Source: Candidatus Coproplasma stercoravium (GTDB taxonomy: Bacteria > Bacillota > Clostridia > Christensenellales > Borkfalkiaceae). Taken from it: DNA of 59,034 bases. Of the stretch, positions 51,578 to 59,034 are shown piece by piece (position 1 is the stretch's first letter; every line of letters starts with the position of its first letter). The position numbers and the translations under genes are program-made. The notes under the pieces were generated by a model that was given only the letters and a program-made list of their open reading frames with translations, did no database searches and was not told where the DNA came from. The stretch spans positions 1 through 59,034 of the forward strand of contig DVFR01000025.1 of assembly GCA_018713165.1 (NCBI GenBank), read 5' to 3'.

Positions 51578-53602
51578 ATGTCTGTTCAGCAGAAAAGCGT
51601 AGACACGATAAGGATTATTTCTTCCGAGGCTATCCAGAAAGCAAATTCAGGACACCCCGGCATTTGCATAGGCGCGGCGCCTATAGGCTTCGAACTTTTC
51701 AGCGATTTTTTGAGATTCAGCTACAAAAACCCCAAGTGGGACAACCGCGACAGGTTCGTGCTTTCGGCAGGTCACGGCTCGATGCTGCTTTACAGCCTTT
51801 TACACCTCTTCGGATACGACCTGACGATGGACGACATAAAAAATTTCCGTCAGCTCGGCTCCAGAACGCCCGGTCACCCCGAATACGGCAAGACCGCCGG
51901 CGTCGAGACTTCGACAGGCCCCCTCGGACAGGGACTTGGCAACGCAGTCGGCTTGGCCGTTGCCGAGGCATACCTTGCAGCTAAATTCAATAAGCCCGAG
52001 TTCCCCGTGGTCGACCACTTCACCTACTGCCTCTGCGGCGACGGCTGCTTAGAGGAGGGCATAGGTTACGAGTCGTGTTCGTTTGCGGGAGCGCAGAAGC
52101 TGGGCAAGCTTATTTTATTGTACGACAGCAACAACATGACGATTGAGGGCAACATAGACTGCACCTTCAGCGAGGACATCCCCACGAGATTTGCCGCACA
52201 GGGCTGGCAGGTGCTGCGCGTCGACGACGCCAACAACCTCCTCCTTCTCCGCGCGGCGATAAAGAAGGCGCAGAGCGATTTGACGCGCCCCACCGTTATC
52301 ATATGCAAAACGGTTATCGGCTACGGCTCGCCCCTTGCAGATTCGCCCGACGTGCACGGCGCGCCCATGGGCGAAGAAAACCTTGCAAAAACCAAGGAAT
52401 TTTTCGGCTGGAAGGAAGAGCCCTTCACCGTGCCCGCGGACGTTAAGGAATACTGCAAAAAAATTGCCGACGAAAAACTTAAATACGAGGAAGAATGGAA
52501 CGAGCTGTTTGCAAAATACGAACAGGCTTATCCCGAACTCGCCGCAGAATACAAGAGATTTATGGGCGGCATCGAACCCGACTTCAAAAAGATTGAGGGA
52601 CTGTTCGACTACTCCGCGCCCGAGGCAACCCGCGCGAGCGGCGGCAAGGCGCTTGCTAAAATTTCACAGCTCATGCCCAACATAATGTCGGGCTCGGCCG
52701 ACCTCGCCCCCTCCACCAAGACCGAACTTAAAGGCGCGGGATACTTCTCGCCCGAAAACAGGCTGGGCAGGAACATACACTACGGCATACGCGAGCACGC
52801 AATGGCGGCGATATGCAACGGCATTCAGTTGCACGGAGGGCTTCAGGCGCTCTGCTCCACATTCTTCTCCTTTGCAGACTATATGAAGGCGGGCATAAGA
52901 ATGAGCGCGCTGATGAACATACCCGTGATATACGTTATGACGCACGACTCGATAGGCGTCGGCGAGGACGGGCCCACCCACCAGCCTATGGAACAGCTCA
53001 TATCGCTGCGCTCCATACCCAATATAAAGGTATTCCGCCCCTGCGACGGCAGGGAGACGGCTGCGGCTTACGTTTCGGCGCTCACGCAGTCCAACCCCAC
53101 CGCCATCGTTCTCACGAGGCAGAATCTGCCGCAGTACCCCGGCACGGGACTCAAAGCCCTGCTCGGCGGATATGTTTTAAGCGACTGCGAGGGCACGCCC
53201 GACGTTATACTCATCGGCACGGGCTCGGAGATAGAGCTGTGCATGGGCGCGAAGGACATACTTGCCTCAAAGGGCAGGAAAGTCAGGGTCGTTTCCATGC
53301 CCTGCATGGAGGAGTTCGAGAGGCAGACGCAGGAATATAAAGACAGCGTTCTTCCCCCCGCGGTAAAGGCGCGCGTATGCGTTGAAGCGGCTTCGCACTT
53401 TGCATGGTACAAGTACAGCGGCGACTGCGGAGAGGTTATAGCGATGCACTCCTTCGGAACCTCCGGCCCCGCAAAACAGCTCTTCGAATATTTCGGCTTC
53501 ACCAAAGAAAACGTTGCCGAAAAGGCAGAACTTTCGATAAGCAAGGCCGCGGCGCAGTTCAACGCGTATGCGGCGGCTGTTAAAGCATCTGAAAAGAAAT
53601 AA
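51578..53602 (+). CDS. tkt: Transketolase
   Basis: 674 residues. The thiamine diphosphate motif GDGCLEEGIGYESCSF, the pyrimidine domain HDSIGVGEDGPTHQPMEQ, and a C-terminal domain are all present. It moves two-carbon units in the pentose phosphate pathway. AAAGGAG precedes the ATG. The 140-bp gap upstream holds no clear promoter. Confidence 0.96.
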   Translation: MSVQQKSVDTIRIISSEAIQKANSGHPGICIGAAPIGFELFSDFLRFSYKNPKWDNRDRFVLSAGHGSMLLYSLLHLFGYDLTMDDIKNFRQLGSRTPGHPEYGKTAGVETSTGPLGQGLGNAVGLAVAEAYLAAKFNKPEFPVVDHFTYCLCGDGCLEEGIGYESCSFAGAQKLGKLILLYDSNNMTIEGNIDCTFSEDIPTRFAAQGWQVLRVDDANNLLLLRAAIKKAQSDLTRPTVIICKTVIGYGSPLADSPDVHGAPMGEENLAKTKEFFGWKEEPFTVPADVKEYCKKIADEKLKYEEEWNELFAKYEQAYPELAAEYKRFMGGIEPDFKKIEGLFDYSAPEATRASGGKALAKISQLMPNIMSGSADLAPSTKTELKGAGYFSPENRLGRNIHYGIREHAMAAICNGIQLHGGLQALCSTFFSFADYMKAGIRMSALMNIPVIYVMTHDSIGVGEDGPTHQPMEQLISLRSIPNIKVFRPCDGRETAAAYVSALTQSNPTAIVLTRQNLPQYPGTGLKALLGGYVLSDCEGTPDVILIGTGSEIELCMGAKDILASKGRKVRVVSMPCMEEFERQTQEYKDSVLPPAVKARVCVEAASHFAWYKYSGDCGEVIAMHSFGTSGPAKQLFEYFGFTKENVAEKAELSISKAAAQFNAYAAAVKASEKK

Positions 53603-53616
53603 AATTTACGCTGTTT

Positions 53617-53644
53617 AAGGGGCGGGCGCGTGCGCCCGCCCCTT
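53617..53644 (+). terminator. Terminator of tkt
   Basis: A 14-bp GC-rich inverted repeat with short T-tail. Confidence 0.8.
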
Positions 53645-53676
53645 TATTAAATTATATAACCGAAAAAGGGGAAATT

Positions 53677-54210
53677 ATGGATATTGAAAAACTCTATTTA
53701 AAGAGGCAATCCACAAGGAAATATTCGTCCGAAAAGGTGACCGACGGGGAACTTGAAAGAATTTGCAGGCTGGGGGCTTTGGCGCCCTCGGCGAAAAATT
53801 CTCAGCCGTGGAAAATGTTTGCCGTAAACGGCGAAAAAGCAAAAGAATTTTCTGCCTGCGTGCAGATGCTCGGCGCGAACAAGTGGGCGAGCGGCTGCCC
53901 CGCCTTTATCGCGATAGAGCTCAACCGCAGCAAGTTCGACGAAAAGATTGCCGAGCGCTTTACCTTTGCCGACTTTGCGGGCAACGATATAGGCCTGCTC
54001 ACGGCGTATATCACGCTCGCCGCGGAGGACATGGGCTTGCAGACGTGCATCCTCGGCATACGAAACGAAAAGGAAATCGCCGGATTTTTGGGCGAACCCG
54101 AAGGCTCGCGCTTTCCGCTGGTGATTGCCGTGGGACACGCCGAAGAGGGATACGAAATACGCCCCAAAGACAGAAAGCCGTTTGAGGACGTGTTTAAGCT
54201 TATAAAATAG
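53677..54210 (+). CDS. Nitroreductase-family flavoprotein
   Basis: 177 residues, small FMN-dependent type. RQSTRKYSSEKV and APSAKNSQPWKMF are FMN contact motifs. It would reduce nitro or quinone compounds with NAD(P)H as a homodimer. An AGGGG site precedes the ATG. Natural substrate unknown. Confidence 0.9.
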   Translation: MDIEKLYLKRQSTRKYSSEKVTDGELERICRLGALAPSAKNSQPWKMFAVNGEKAKEFSACVQMLGANKWASGCPAFIAIELNRSKFDEKIAERFTFADFAGNDIGLLTAYITLAAEDMGLQTCILGIRNEKEIAGFLGEPEGSRFPLVIAVGHAEEGYEIRPKDRKPFEDVFKLIK

Positions 54211-54253
54211 GCAGAAAAGCATTTTGATATACTTAAATATTGAATATAAACCG

Positions 54254-54294
54254 GCCGCGAGCGCAAATTTTGCGCCCGCGGCTTTATACGTTTT
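54254..54294 (+). terminator. Terminator of the nitroreductase gene
   Basis: Arms 54254-54265 and 54271-54282 with one mismatch, then TTTATACGTTTT. A second hairpin (54347-54372) sits at the end of the convergent gene. Confidence 0.7.
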
Positions 54295-54373
54295 GCCCGA
54301 TTAAATTATTTAAAATATGCCTATATGCGCGGCTGCGCACACTTTCAGCCGTGCACCGACGGTGCCACGGCTT

Positions 54374-55657
54374 TTATTCGGCCTTGGAGGCGTTTTCGCG
54401 GGCGGTTGCCAGCATCAGCTTGATTCTGTTCTCCTGGTTTACGCGCGTTGCCGAAGGGTCGTAGTCCACCGCCACGATGTTCTCGTTCTGATAGAGATTT
54501 TTGAGCGTACGGATTGCACCCTTGCCCGCAATATGGTTGGGCAGGCAGCCGAATGGCTGGGCGCACACGATATTCTCCGTGCCCGTTTCGGCGAGCGCCG
54601 CCATCTCGGCGGGAATGAGCCAGCCCTCGCCCATCTTTACACCCTGGTTTAAAACCTTGTCGGCGCACCTCCTAAGATGCTCGAAGTCGTGAATGGGCTC
54701 GAATGTGCCCTCCCTTTCAAACAATTTTATAATATTTTTCTGCATACGGTGCAGAATTGAATACAAAATTTTGTTCGCCGCGTAAAAAAGACCCTTTTTG
54801 CCGTAAAGGTCGCCGTCGTTGATGTTGTTGACCACGCAATAGAGCACGTAGTCCATCAGCACGGGCACGACGGGCTCGCAGTCCTCGGAGAGCAAAAATT
54901 CCTCCAGGTGGTTGTTGCCCAGCGCCGAATACTTTACGTAAATTTCGCCGACGATGCCCACCTTTACCTTTTTGATGTTTTTGCGGGGCACGGCGGCAAA
55001 CGCCGCGATAATATGCCCGATGACCTTTTTGTAGCGCGCGTAGCCGCCCTTTTCAAACTTCGAGAGCACATAGTCCATGAGCTCGTCGCGCACCTTGTCT
55101 GCGGCGCCCTCCCGCTCTTCGTAAGGTTTGGTCTGGTTGTAGCACCACATAATCGCGTCGCCGTAGAACACGGCAAACGCAAGCTTTAAAAGAAGCTTTA
55201 CCCCTATCGGGAAGGACGAATCTTTTTCCAGACCCGAAAAGTTGAGCGACATTACGGGCACCTGCGGGAACTCGGCTTTTAGCGCCTTGCGTATAAGCGG
55301 GATATAGTTGGAGGCGCGGCAGCCGCCGCCCGACTGGCTCATGATAACCGCCGTGCAGTTTACGTCGTATTTGCCGCTTTTGAGCGCGTCGATATACTGC
55401 CCCACCGTGCACAGGCAGGGATAGCACGTATCGTTGTGCACGTGCTTTAACCCCTCGTCGATAACCGCGCGCGAATCGTTTTTGAGCACCTCCACGTCGT
55501 ACCCCTCAAGCTTTAAAAGCCTTTCGATGAGCGCAAAGTGCCAGGGGAGCATATCGGGAATGAGTATTTTATAGCTGTCTTTCATCCACGGCTGCCAGCG
55601 GGGGTAATCGTCGCGGAAGTCGACAGTGTTTTTCTGCTGTTCGTTCTTTTTCTTCAT
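54374..55657 (-). CDS. HgdB-like 2-hydroxyacyl-CoA dehydratase-type protein
   Basis: 427 residues. Cysteines in NDTCYPCLCTVGQY and SGGGCRASNY resemble Fe-S ligands of the dehydratase D family. In many species this segment is the C-terminal part of one large activase-related protein; here it is separate, 77 bp after the activase. Likely partners with it. Whether it dehydrates a hydroxyacyl-CoA is unproved; these pairs also occur without such substrates. Confidence 0.82.
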   Translation of the reverse strand: MKKKNEQQKNTVDFRDDYPRWQPWMKDSYKILIPDMLPWHFALIERLLKLEGYDVEVLKNDSRAVIDEGLKHVHNDTCYPCLCTVGQYIDALKSGKYDVNCTAVIMSQSGGGCRASNYIPLIRKALKAEFPQVPVMSLNFSGLEKDSSFPIGVKLLLKLAFAVFYGDAIMWCYNQTKPYEEREGAADKVRDELMDYVLSKFEKGGYARYKKVIGHIIAAFAAVPRKNIKKVKVGIVGEIYVKYSALGNNHLEEFLLSEDCEPVVPVLMDYVLYCVVNNINDGDLYGKKGLFYAANKILYSILHRMQKNIIKLFEREGTFEPIHDFEHLRRCADKVLNQGVKMGEGWLIPAEMAALAETGTENIVCAQPFGCLPNHIAGKGAIRTLKNLYQNENIVAVDYDPSATRVNQENRIKLMLATARENASKAE

Positions 55658-55734
55658 AGTTTTATTTACAATATTTTTGAATTATAAGCGTAAAAATAAA
55701 GTTTTATTTGCATAAATCTCTTATTTTGCAAAAT

Positions 55735-58671
55735 TCAGTTTGCGGACTGCGGCTTATTCTTCTTGCTCTCCTCTATAGCTGCGAGCATGCTCCTTAAACG
55801 TATTTTAACCACGCCGAGGTTGTTTATCTCGTCAATCTTTATCTGCGTATAGAGCCTGCCGTTCTTTTCCATTATGGAGCGCACCTCGTCGGTGGTTATG
55901 GCGTCGAGCCCGCAGCCGAAGGAGACGAGCTGGACGAGGTTTACGTCGGAATGCCTGCACGCATACTCAGCCGCGCGGTACAGCCTTGCGTGGTACGTCC
56001 ACTGGTTGAGCACGTTTACCTTTACGAGGTCTGCCTCGTCGAACACCGCGTCCTCTGAGAGCACGGCAAGGTTTAAAGAGGTTAAAAGCTTGTTTATGCC
56101 GTGGTTTATCTCGTTGTCGACGTGATAGGGGCGGCCTGCGAGGATTATTATCTGCTTGCCCTGCTCCCTCGCCTTTTTAATTATTTCGGCGCCCTTTGCG
56201 CGCACGTCGGCGTGGTATTTATCGAAGCGGGCGAAGCCCTCTTTGAGCGCGGCGGCAGCCACCTTTTTCTTTATATTATATTTTTTGAGCGCGGCGCACA
56301 GCCTTTTTACGGCGTTTTCGCGCTCGTTGAGGTCTATGTACGGCATTATGAAATTATCGTCATTGAGCCGCTCGTTGTTTGCCTTTAAAAGCTCGGGATA
56401 GTAGGCGACTATCGGGCAGTTGTAGTGGTTTACCGAGTCGTGCTCGTCGAGGTTGTAGCTCTCGCAGGGCATGAATATGAAGTCTACGCCCTTATCGAGA
56501 AGGCTTTCGATATGCCCGTGAATGAGCTTTGCGGGATAGCAAGCAGTATCGGACGCGACGGTGTGCTGACCTAAAAAGTACAGCTCGCGCGAGGACTTGT
56601 CGGAGAGCACGACCTCGAAACCGAGGCTCTCGAAGAAGCCCGCCCAGATGGGGAGCTGCTCGTACATACCGAGCTGAAGGGGAAGCCCCACCCTCACTTT
56701 GCCCGCGTTTGCGCCAGTTATCACCTGCGGCAGGCGCTCCTGCTTATAGGAATATATGTCGAGGTCGGCAGAGGCGGGTTTGCGCCCCGCGCCCCTCTCG
56801 CACTTGTTGCCCGAGATGTAGCGCGAACCGTCGGCAAAAGTGACTATGTTTACGTTGCACTTTGAAGTGCAGCCGCGGCACACGGTGGAGGCCGACTTAT
56901 AGGAGAAATTCTCAAGCTCCTCCCCGCCCATTGTCGTCGACTCGCCCGTGCTCATCTCTTTTGCATACAGAGCCGCGCCGAAGGCGCCCATGAGCCCCGC
57001 GATGCCCGGACGGATGACGTTTTTGCCCGTCTCCCTTTCAAAGGCGCGGAGCACCGCGTCGTTTAAGAAGGTGCCGCCCTGCACGACGATATTGTCGCCG
57101 AGTTCGTCGGCGCTCGCCGCGCGTATTACCTTGTATATCGCGTTCTTTACAATGGATATCGAGAGCCCCGCGGAGATATCCTCAACCGACGAGCCCTCCT
57201 TCTGCGCCTGTTTTACGGCGCTGTTCATAAACACAGTGCAGCGCGAGCCGAGCTCTACGGGATGGGGAGCGAACAGGCCGAGCTGCGAGAACTTGTCTAT
57301 CTCCATGCCCATGGCGCGCGCAAAAGTCTGAATGAACGAGCCGCAGCCCGAGGAGCACGCCTCGTTGAGCATTATGGAGTCTATCGCGCGGTTCTTTATT
57401 TTAAAGCACTTTATGTCCTGACCGCCGATATCTATTATGAAGTCGACGTTGGGGTTGAAGTGAAGCGCCGCCTTGAAGTGCGCGACCGTTTCGACGATTC
57501 CGAAATCGGCCTTTATCGCCGCCTTGATAAGGTCCTCGCCGTAGCCCGTGACCGCGCTGCCGCGGATATGTATTCTGCCGCCCGCAAGCTTATAGATTTC
57601 TTTGAGCTTTTCGACGATTATATCCACGGGCTGGCCGTTATTGGACTGGTAGTGCGAATAGATTATGCGGCAGTCGGGAGTTATGAGTATGAGTTTGGTC
57701 GTCGTGGAGCCGCTGTCTATGCCGAGGTACGCGTCGCCCTCGTAGGTGGCGATGTCGGCAAAAGTGAGGTCGGTGGCGCGGTGGCGCTTTACGAACGCGG
57801 CGTATTCGTCCCTGTCCTTAAAGAGCGGCTCGCCCGTTACAACCTCGTCGGTGCCCTCGGCGTGCTCTATCGCCGAGATAATGTCGTCTATCGGCATGGG
57901 CTTTACGCCCGCCGAGTGGAGCGCGGCGCCTATCGACATGAAGCAGGGCGCGTTTTCGGGGAACACTGCGTTCTCTTCCGAAAGTTTAAGCGTGCGCACG
58001 AACGCGCGGCGCAGACCCTTTAAAAAGTAGAGCGGCCCGCCCAGAAAGAGCACTTTGCCCTTTATTCTCCTGCCCTGCGCAAGACCCGACACCGTCTGGT
58101 CGACCACCGCCTGGAAGATTGAAGCGGAGATATCCTCCTTTTTGGCGCCCTGGTTAATGAGCGGCTGGATATCCGATTTCGCGAAAACGCCGCAGCGCGA
58201 GGCGATGGGATAAATTTTTTCGGCTTTGAGTGCGAGTTCGTCCATCTCCTGCACAGAGATGTTTAAAAGGGTTGCCATCTGGTCGATGAACGCGCCCGTA
58301 CCGCCCGCGCACGAGCCGTTCATGCGCTGTTCGGTGCCGCCCGTTATAAAAATAATTTTGGCGTCCTCGCCGCCGAGCTCAACCGCCGCGTCGGCGTCGG
58401 GATAAAAATTGCGTATGGCGACGAACGCCGCCTGCACTTCCTGGACGAAGTTTATGCCGCTGCGCTGCGAAAGTCCCAGCCCCGCGCTGCCCGTGATTGA
58501 GGCGCAGAAGTCGCCGCCGAACTGTTCCTTTATTTTTTTGAGCTCGCTCAAAACTGTTTCGCGAACCTGCGCATAGTGCCGTTCGTACGATTTGTATAAA
58601 ACCTCTCCGCCGTCAACGACGGTAACTTTTACCGTGGTCGAACCGACGTCTATACCCATTAGTTTTGCCAT
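55735..58671 (-). CDS. Two-domain acyl-CoA dehydratase activase (BcrAD/BadFG type) with DUF2229
   Basis: 978 residues. Two ASKHA ATPase domains (MGIDVGSTTVKV near 5 and YLGIDSGSTTTK near 315), each with its Fe-S cysteines (NGSCAGGTG and SRCGVF; NEACSSGCG and SRCTVF). A DUF2229 domain covers about 640-880. ATP-driven electron transfer to a dehydratase is the family role. The ATG at 58671 is set by the promoter, whose -10 overlaps the upstream in-frame start. Confidence 0.9.
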   Translation of the reverse strand: MAKLMGIDVGSTTVKVTVVDGGEVLYKSYERHYAQVRETVLSELKKIKEQFGGDFCASITGSAGLGLSQRSGINFVQEVQAAFVAIRNFYPDADAAVELGGEDAKIIFITGGTEQRMNGSCAGGTGAFIDQMATLLNISVQEMDELALKAEKIYPIASRCGVFAKSDIQPLINQGAKKEDISASIFQAVVDQTVSGLAQGRRIKGKVLFLGGPLYFLKGLRRAFVRTLKLSEENAVFPENAPCFMSIGAALHSAGVKPMPIDDIISAIEHAEGTDEVVTGEPLFKDRDEYAAFVKRHRATDLTFADIATYEGDAYLGIDSGSTTTKLILITPDCRIIYSHYQSNNGQPVDIIVEKLKEIYKLAGGRIHIRGSAVTGYGEDLIKAAIKADFGIVETVAHFKAALHFNPNVDFIIDIGGQDIKCFKIKNRAIDSIMLNEACSSGCGSFIQTFARAMGMEIDKFSQLGLFAPHPVELGSRCTVFMNSAVKQAQKEGSSVEDISAGLSISIVKNAIYKVIRAASADELGDNIVVQGGTFLNDAVLRAFERETGKNVIRPGIAGLMGAFGAALYAKEMSTGESTTMGGEELENFSYKSASTVCRGCTSKCNVNIVTFADGSRYISGNKCERGAGRKPASADLDIYSYKQERLPQVITGANAGKVRVGLPLQLGMYEQLPIWAGFFESLGFEVVLSDKSSRELYFLGQHTVASDTACYPAKLIHGHIESLLDKGVDFIFMPCESYNLDEHDSVNHYNCPIVAYYPELLKANNERLNDDNFIMPYIDLNERENAVKRLCAALKKYNIKKKVAAAALKEGFARFDKYHADVRAKGAEIIKKAREQGKQIIILAGRPYHVDNEINHGINKLLTSLNLAVLSEDAVFDEADLVKVNVLNQWTYHARLYRAAEYACRHSDVNLVQLVSFGCGLDAITTDEVRSIMEKNGRLYTQIKIDEINNLGVVKIRLRSMLAAIEESKKNKPQSAN

Positions 58672-58759
58672 AGTACCTGCCGTATTTAAAGCGCGGGAAC
58701 ACCGCCCGCACCCCGCCGCGATATTATTTTGCGGCGCGAATAGTATTATTTCATTGTGC

Positions 58760-58788
58760 ATTATAACACAACGGCGCGCAATTTACAA
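58760..58788 (-). promoter_or_regulatory. Extended -10 promoter of the activase
   Basis: Minus strand TTGTAA (58788-58783), 17 bp, TATAAT (58765-58760) preceded by TGTGT. Confidence 0.75.
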
Positions 58789-58915
58789 ATTTATGCGCAG
58801 TTAAATAATGTTAAATTTCCGTGTAATATTTTAACCTGCCATTATGAAATTTATATAAACACAAAGCGGTAAAAATAAAACAACAAAACCATACCCTGCC
58901 GCAAATAGTAAAGAT

Positions 58916-58942
58916 CCCCCACTAAAGTGGGGGCTTTATTTT
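58916..58942 (+). terminator. Hairpin in the right-hand gene-free end
   Basis: CCCCCAC (58916-58922), TAAA, GTGGGGG (58927-58933), then CTTTATTTT. Further nested hairpins lie at 58944-58988. Nothing else is seen to 59034. Confidence 0.5.
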
Positions 58943-59034
58943 AGCCCTATAAGGGCACTATACCGGCAACCGCTCAAGCGGTCACCGGTACGCTAAAGCT
59001 AACGACCGCGCTCCTGTTGCCTCAACCCTTAAAA

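Noticed and set aside
55658-55734. Sequencing frameshift joining activase and HgdB-like genes
   Set aside because: The gap is AT-rich non-coding DNA, both proteins have complete ends, and separate genes are known.
58944-59034. tRNA-like or third alpha element at the right end
   Set aside because: The nested hairpins (58963-58988) do not make a cloverleaf, and only GGTGACCG resembles element alpha.

Overview
The window looks like a chromosomal segment of a gut-associated Bacillota, class Clostridia. No ribosomal RNA, phage or transposase gene is visible, so the lineage is inferred from gene content. Pointers are the mcsA-mcsB-clpC heat-shock locus, a FakA/DegV fatty-acid kinase locus, a YolD-like/UmuC pair, the GGGtGRT protein with its NifU-like partner, an archaeal-type ProRS, a two-domain 2-hydroxyacyl-CoA dehydratase activase, and a bile-salt-hydrolase-type amidase. 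Promoters are sigma-A type and often carry an extended -10 (TGTGNTATAAT). I count 39 intact protein genes, two gene remnants, and no tRNA or rRNA gene.

Layout. 0-5.4 kb: an esterase, then clpC, mcsB and mcsA (minus strand, no ctsR). 5.6-7.4 kb: Fe-S scaffold-like protein plus GGGtGRT protein (plus strand). 7.5-12.5 kb: a minus-strand sugar operon, rhaD remnant-galT-galK-galM-fucO. At about 12,517 rhaD is cut and abuts, head to head, the cut 3' half of a DUF3604-type gene; this is a rearrangement or an assembly join. 13.4-15.4 kb: YolD-like and UmuC-type polymerase. 15.6-19.1 kb: fakA-degV-acyltransferase.

19.4-31.9 kb is one functional unit for an alpha-glucosidic oligosaccharide: binding lipoprotein, two permeases, two GH65 phosphorylases and beta-phosphoglucomutase. 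It is flanked by a YesM/YesN-type two-component system and a divergent Cache protein that has no kinase domain. Uptake, phosphorolysis to beta-glucose 1-phosphate and conversion to glucose 6-phosphate are all encoded. The ATPase is missing from the operon and is probably the unusual MsmK/UgpC-type protein at 40.4-42.4 kb. 32-40.3 kb carries a large membrane-anchored surface protein and two paralogous beta-helix (GH28-like) lipoproteins.

42.7-47.4 kb: two Ntn amide hydrolases (one bile-salt-hydrolase-like, one membrane-anchored), a MarR regulator with a near-perfect promoter and two operators, methylglyoxal synthase and a lipoprotein. 48.3-58.7 kb is housekeeping: proS, a phosphohexomutase, transketolase, nitroreductase, an HgdB-like protein and the activase.

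Two gene-free islands of about 0.9 kb (34.9-35.8 kb and 47.4-48.3 kb) are packed with hairpins. They share a roughly 190-nt multi-hairpin element whose linkers are conserved while its stems differ in sequence but still pair. A separate motif, GCATATATGCGGGTCAAT, recurs five times with at most three differences, three of them just after stop codons.
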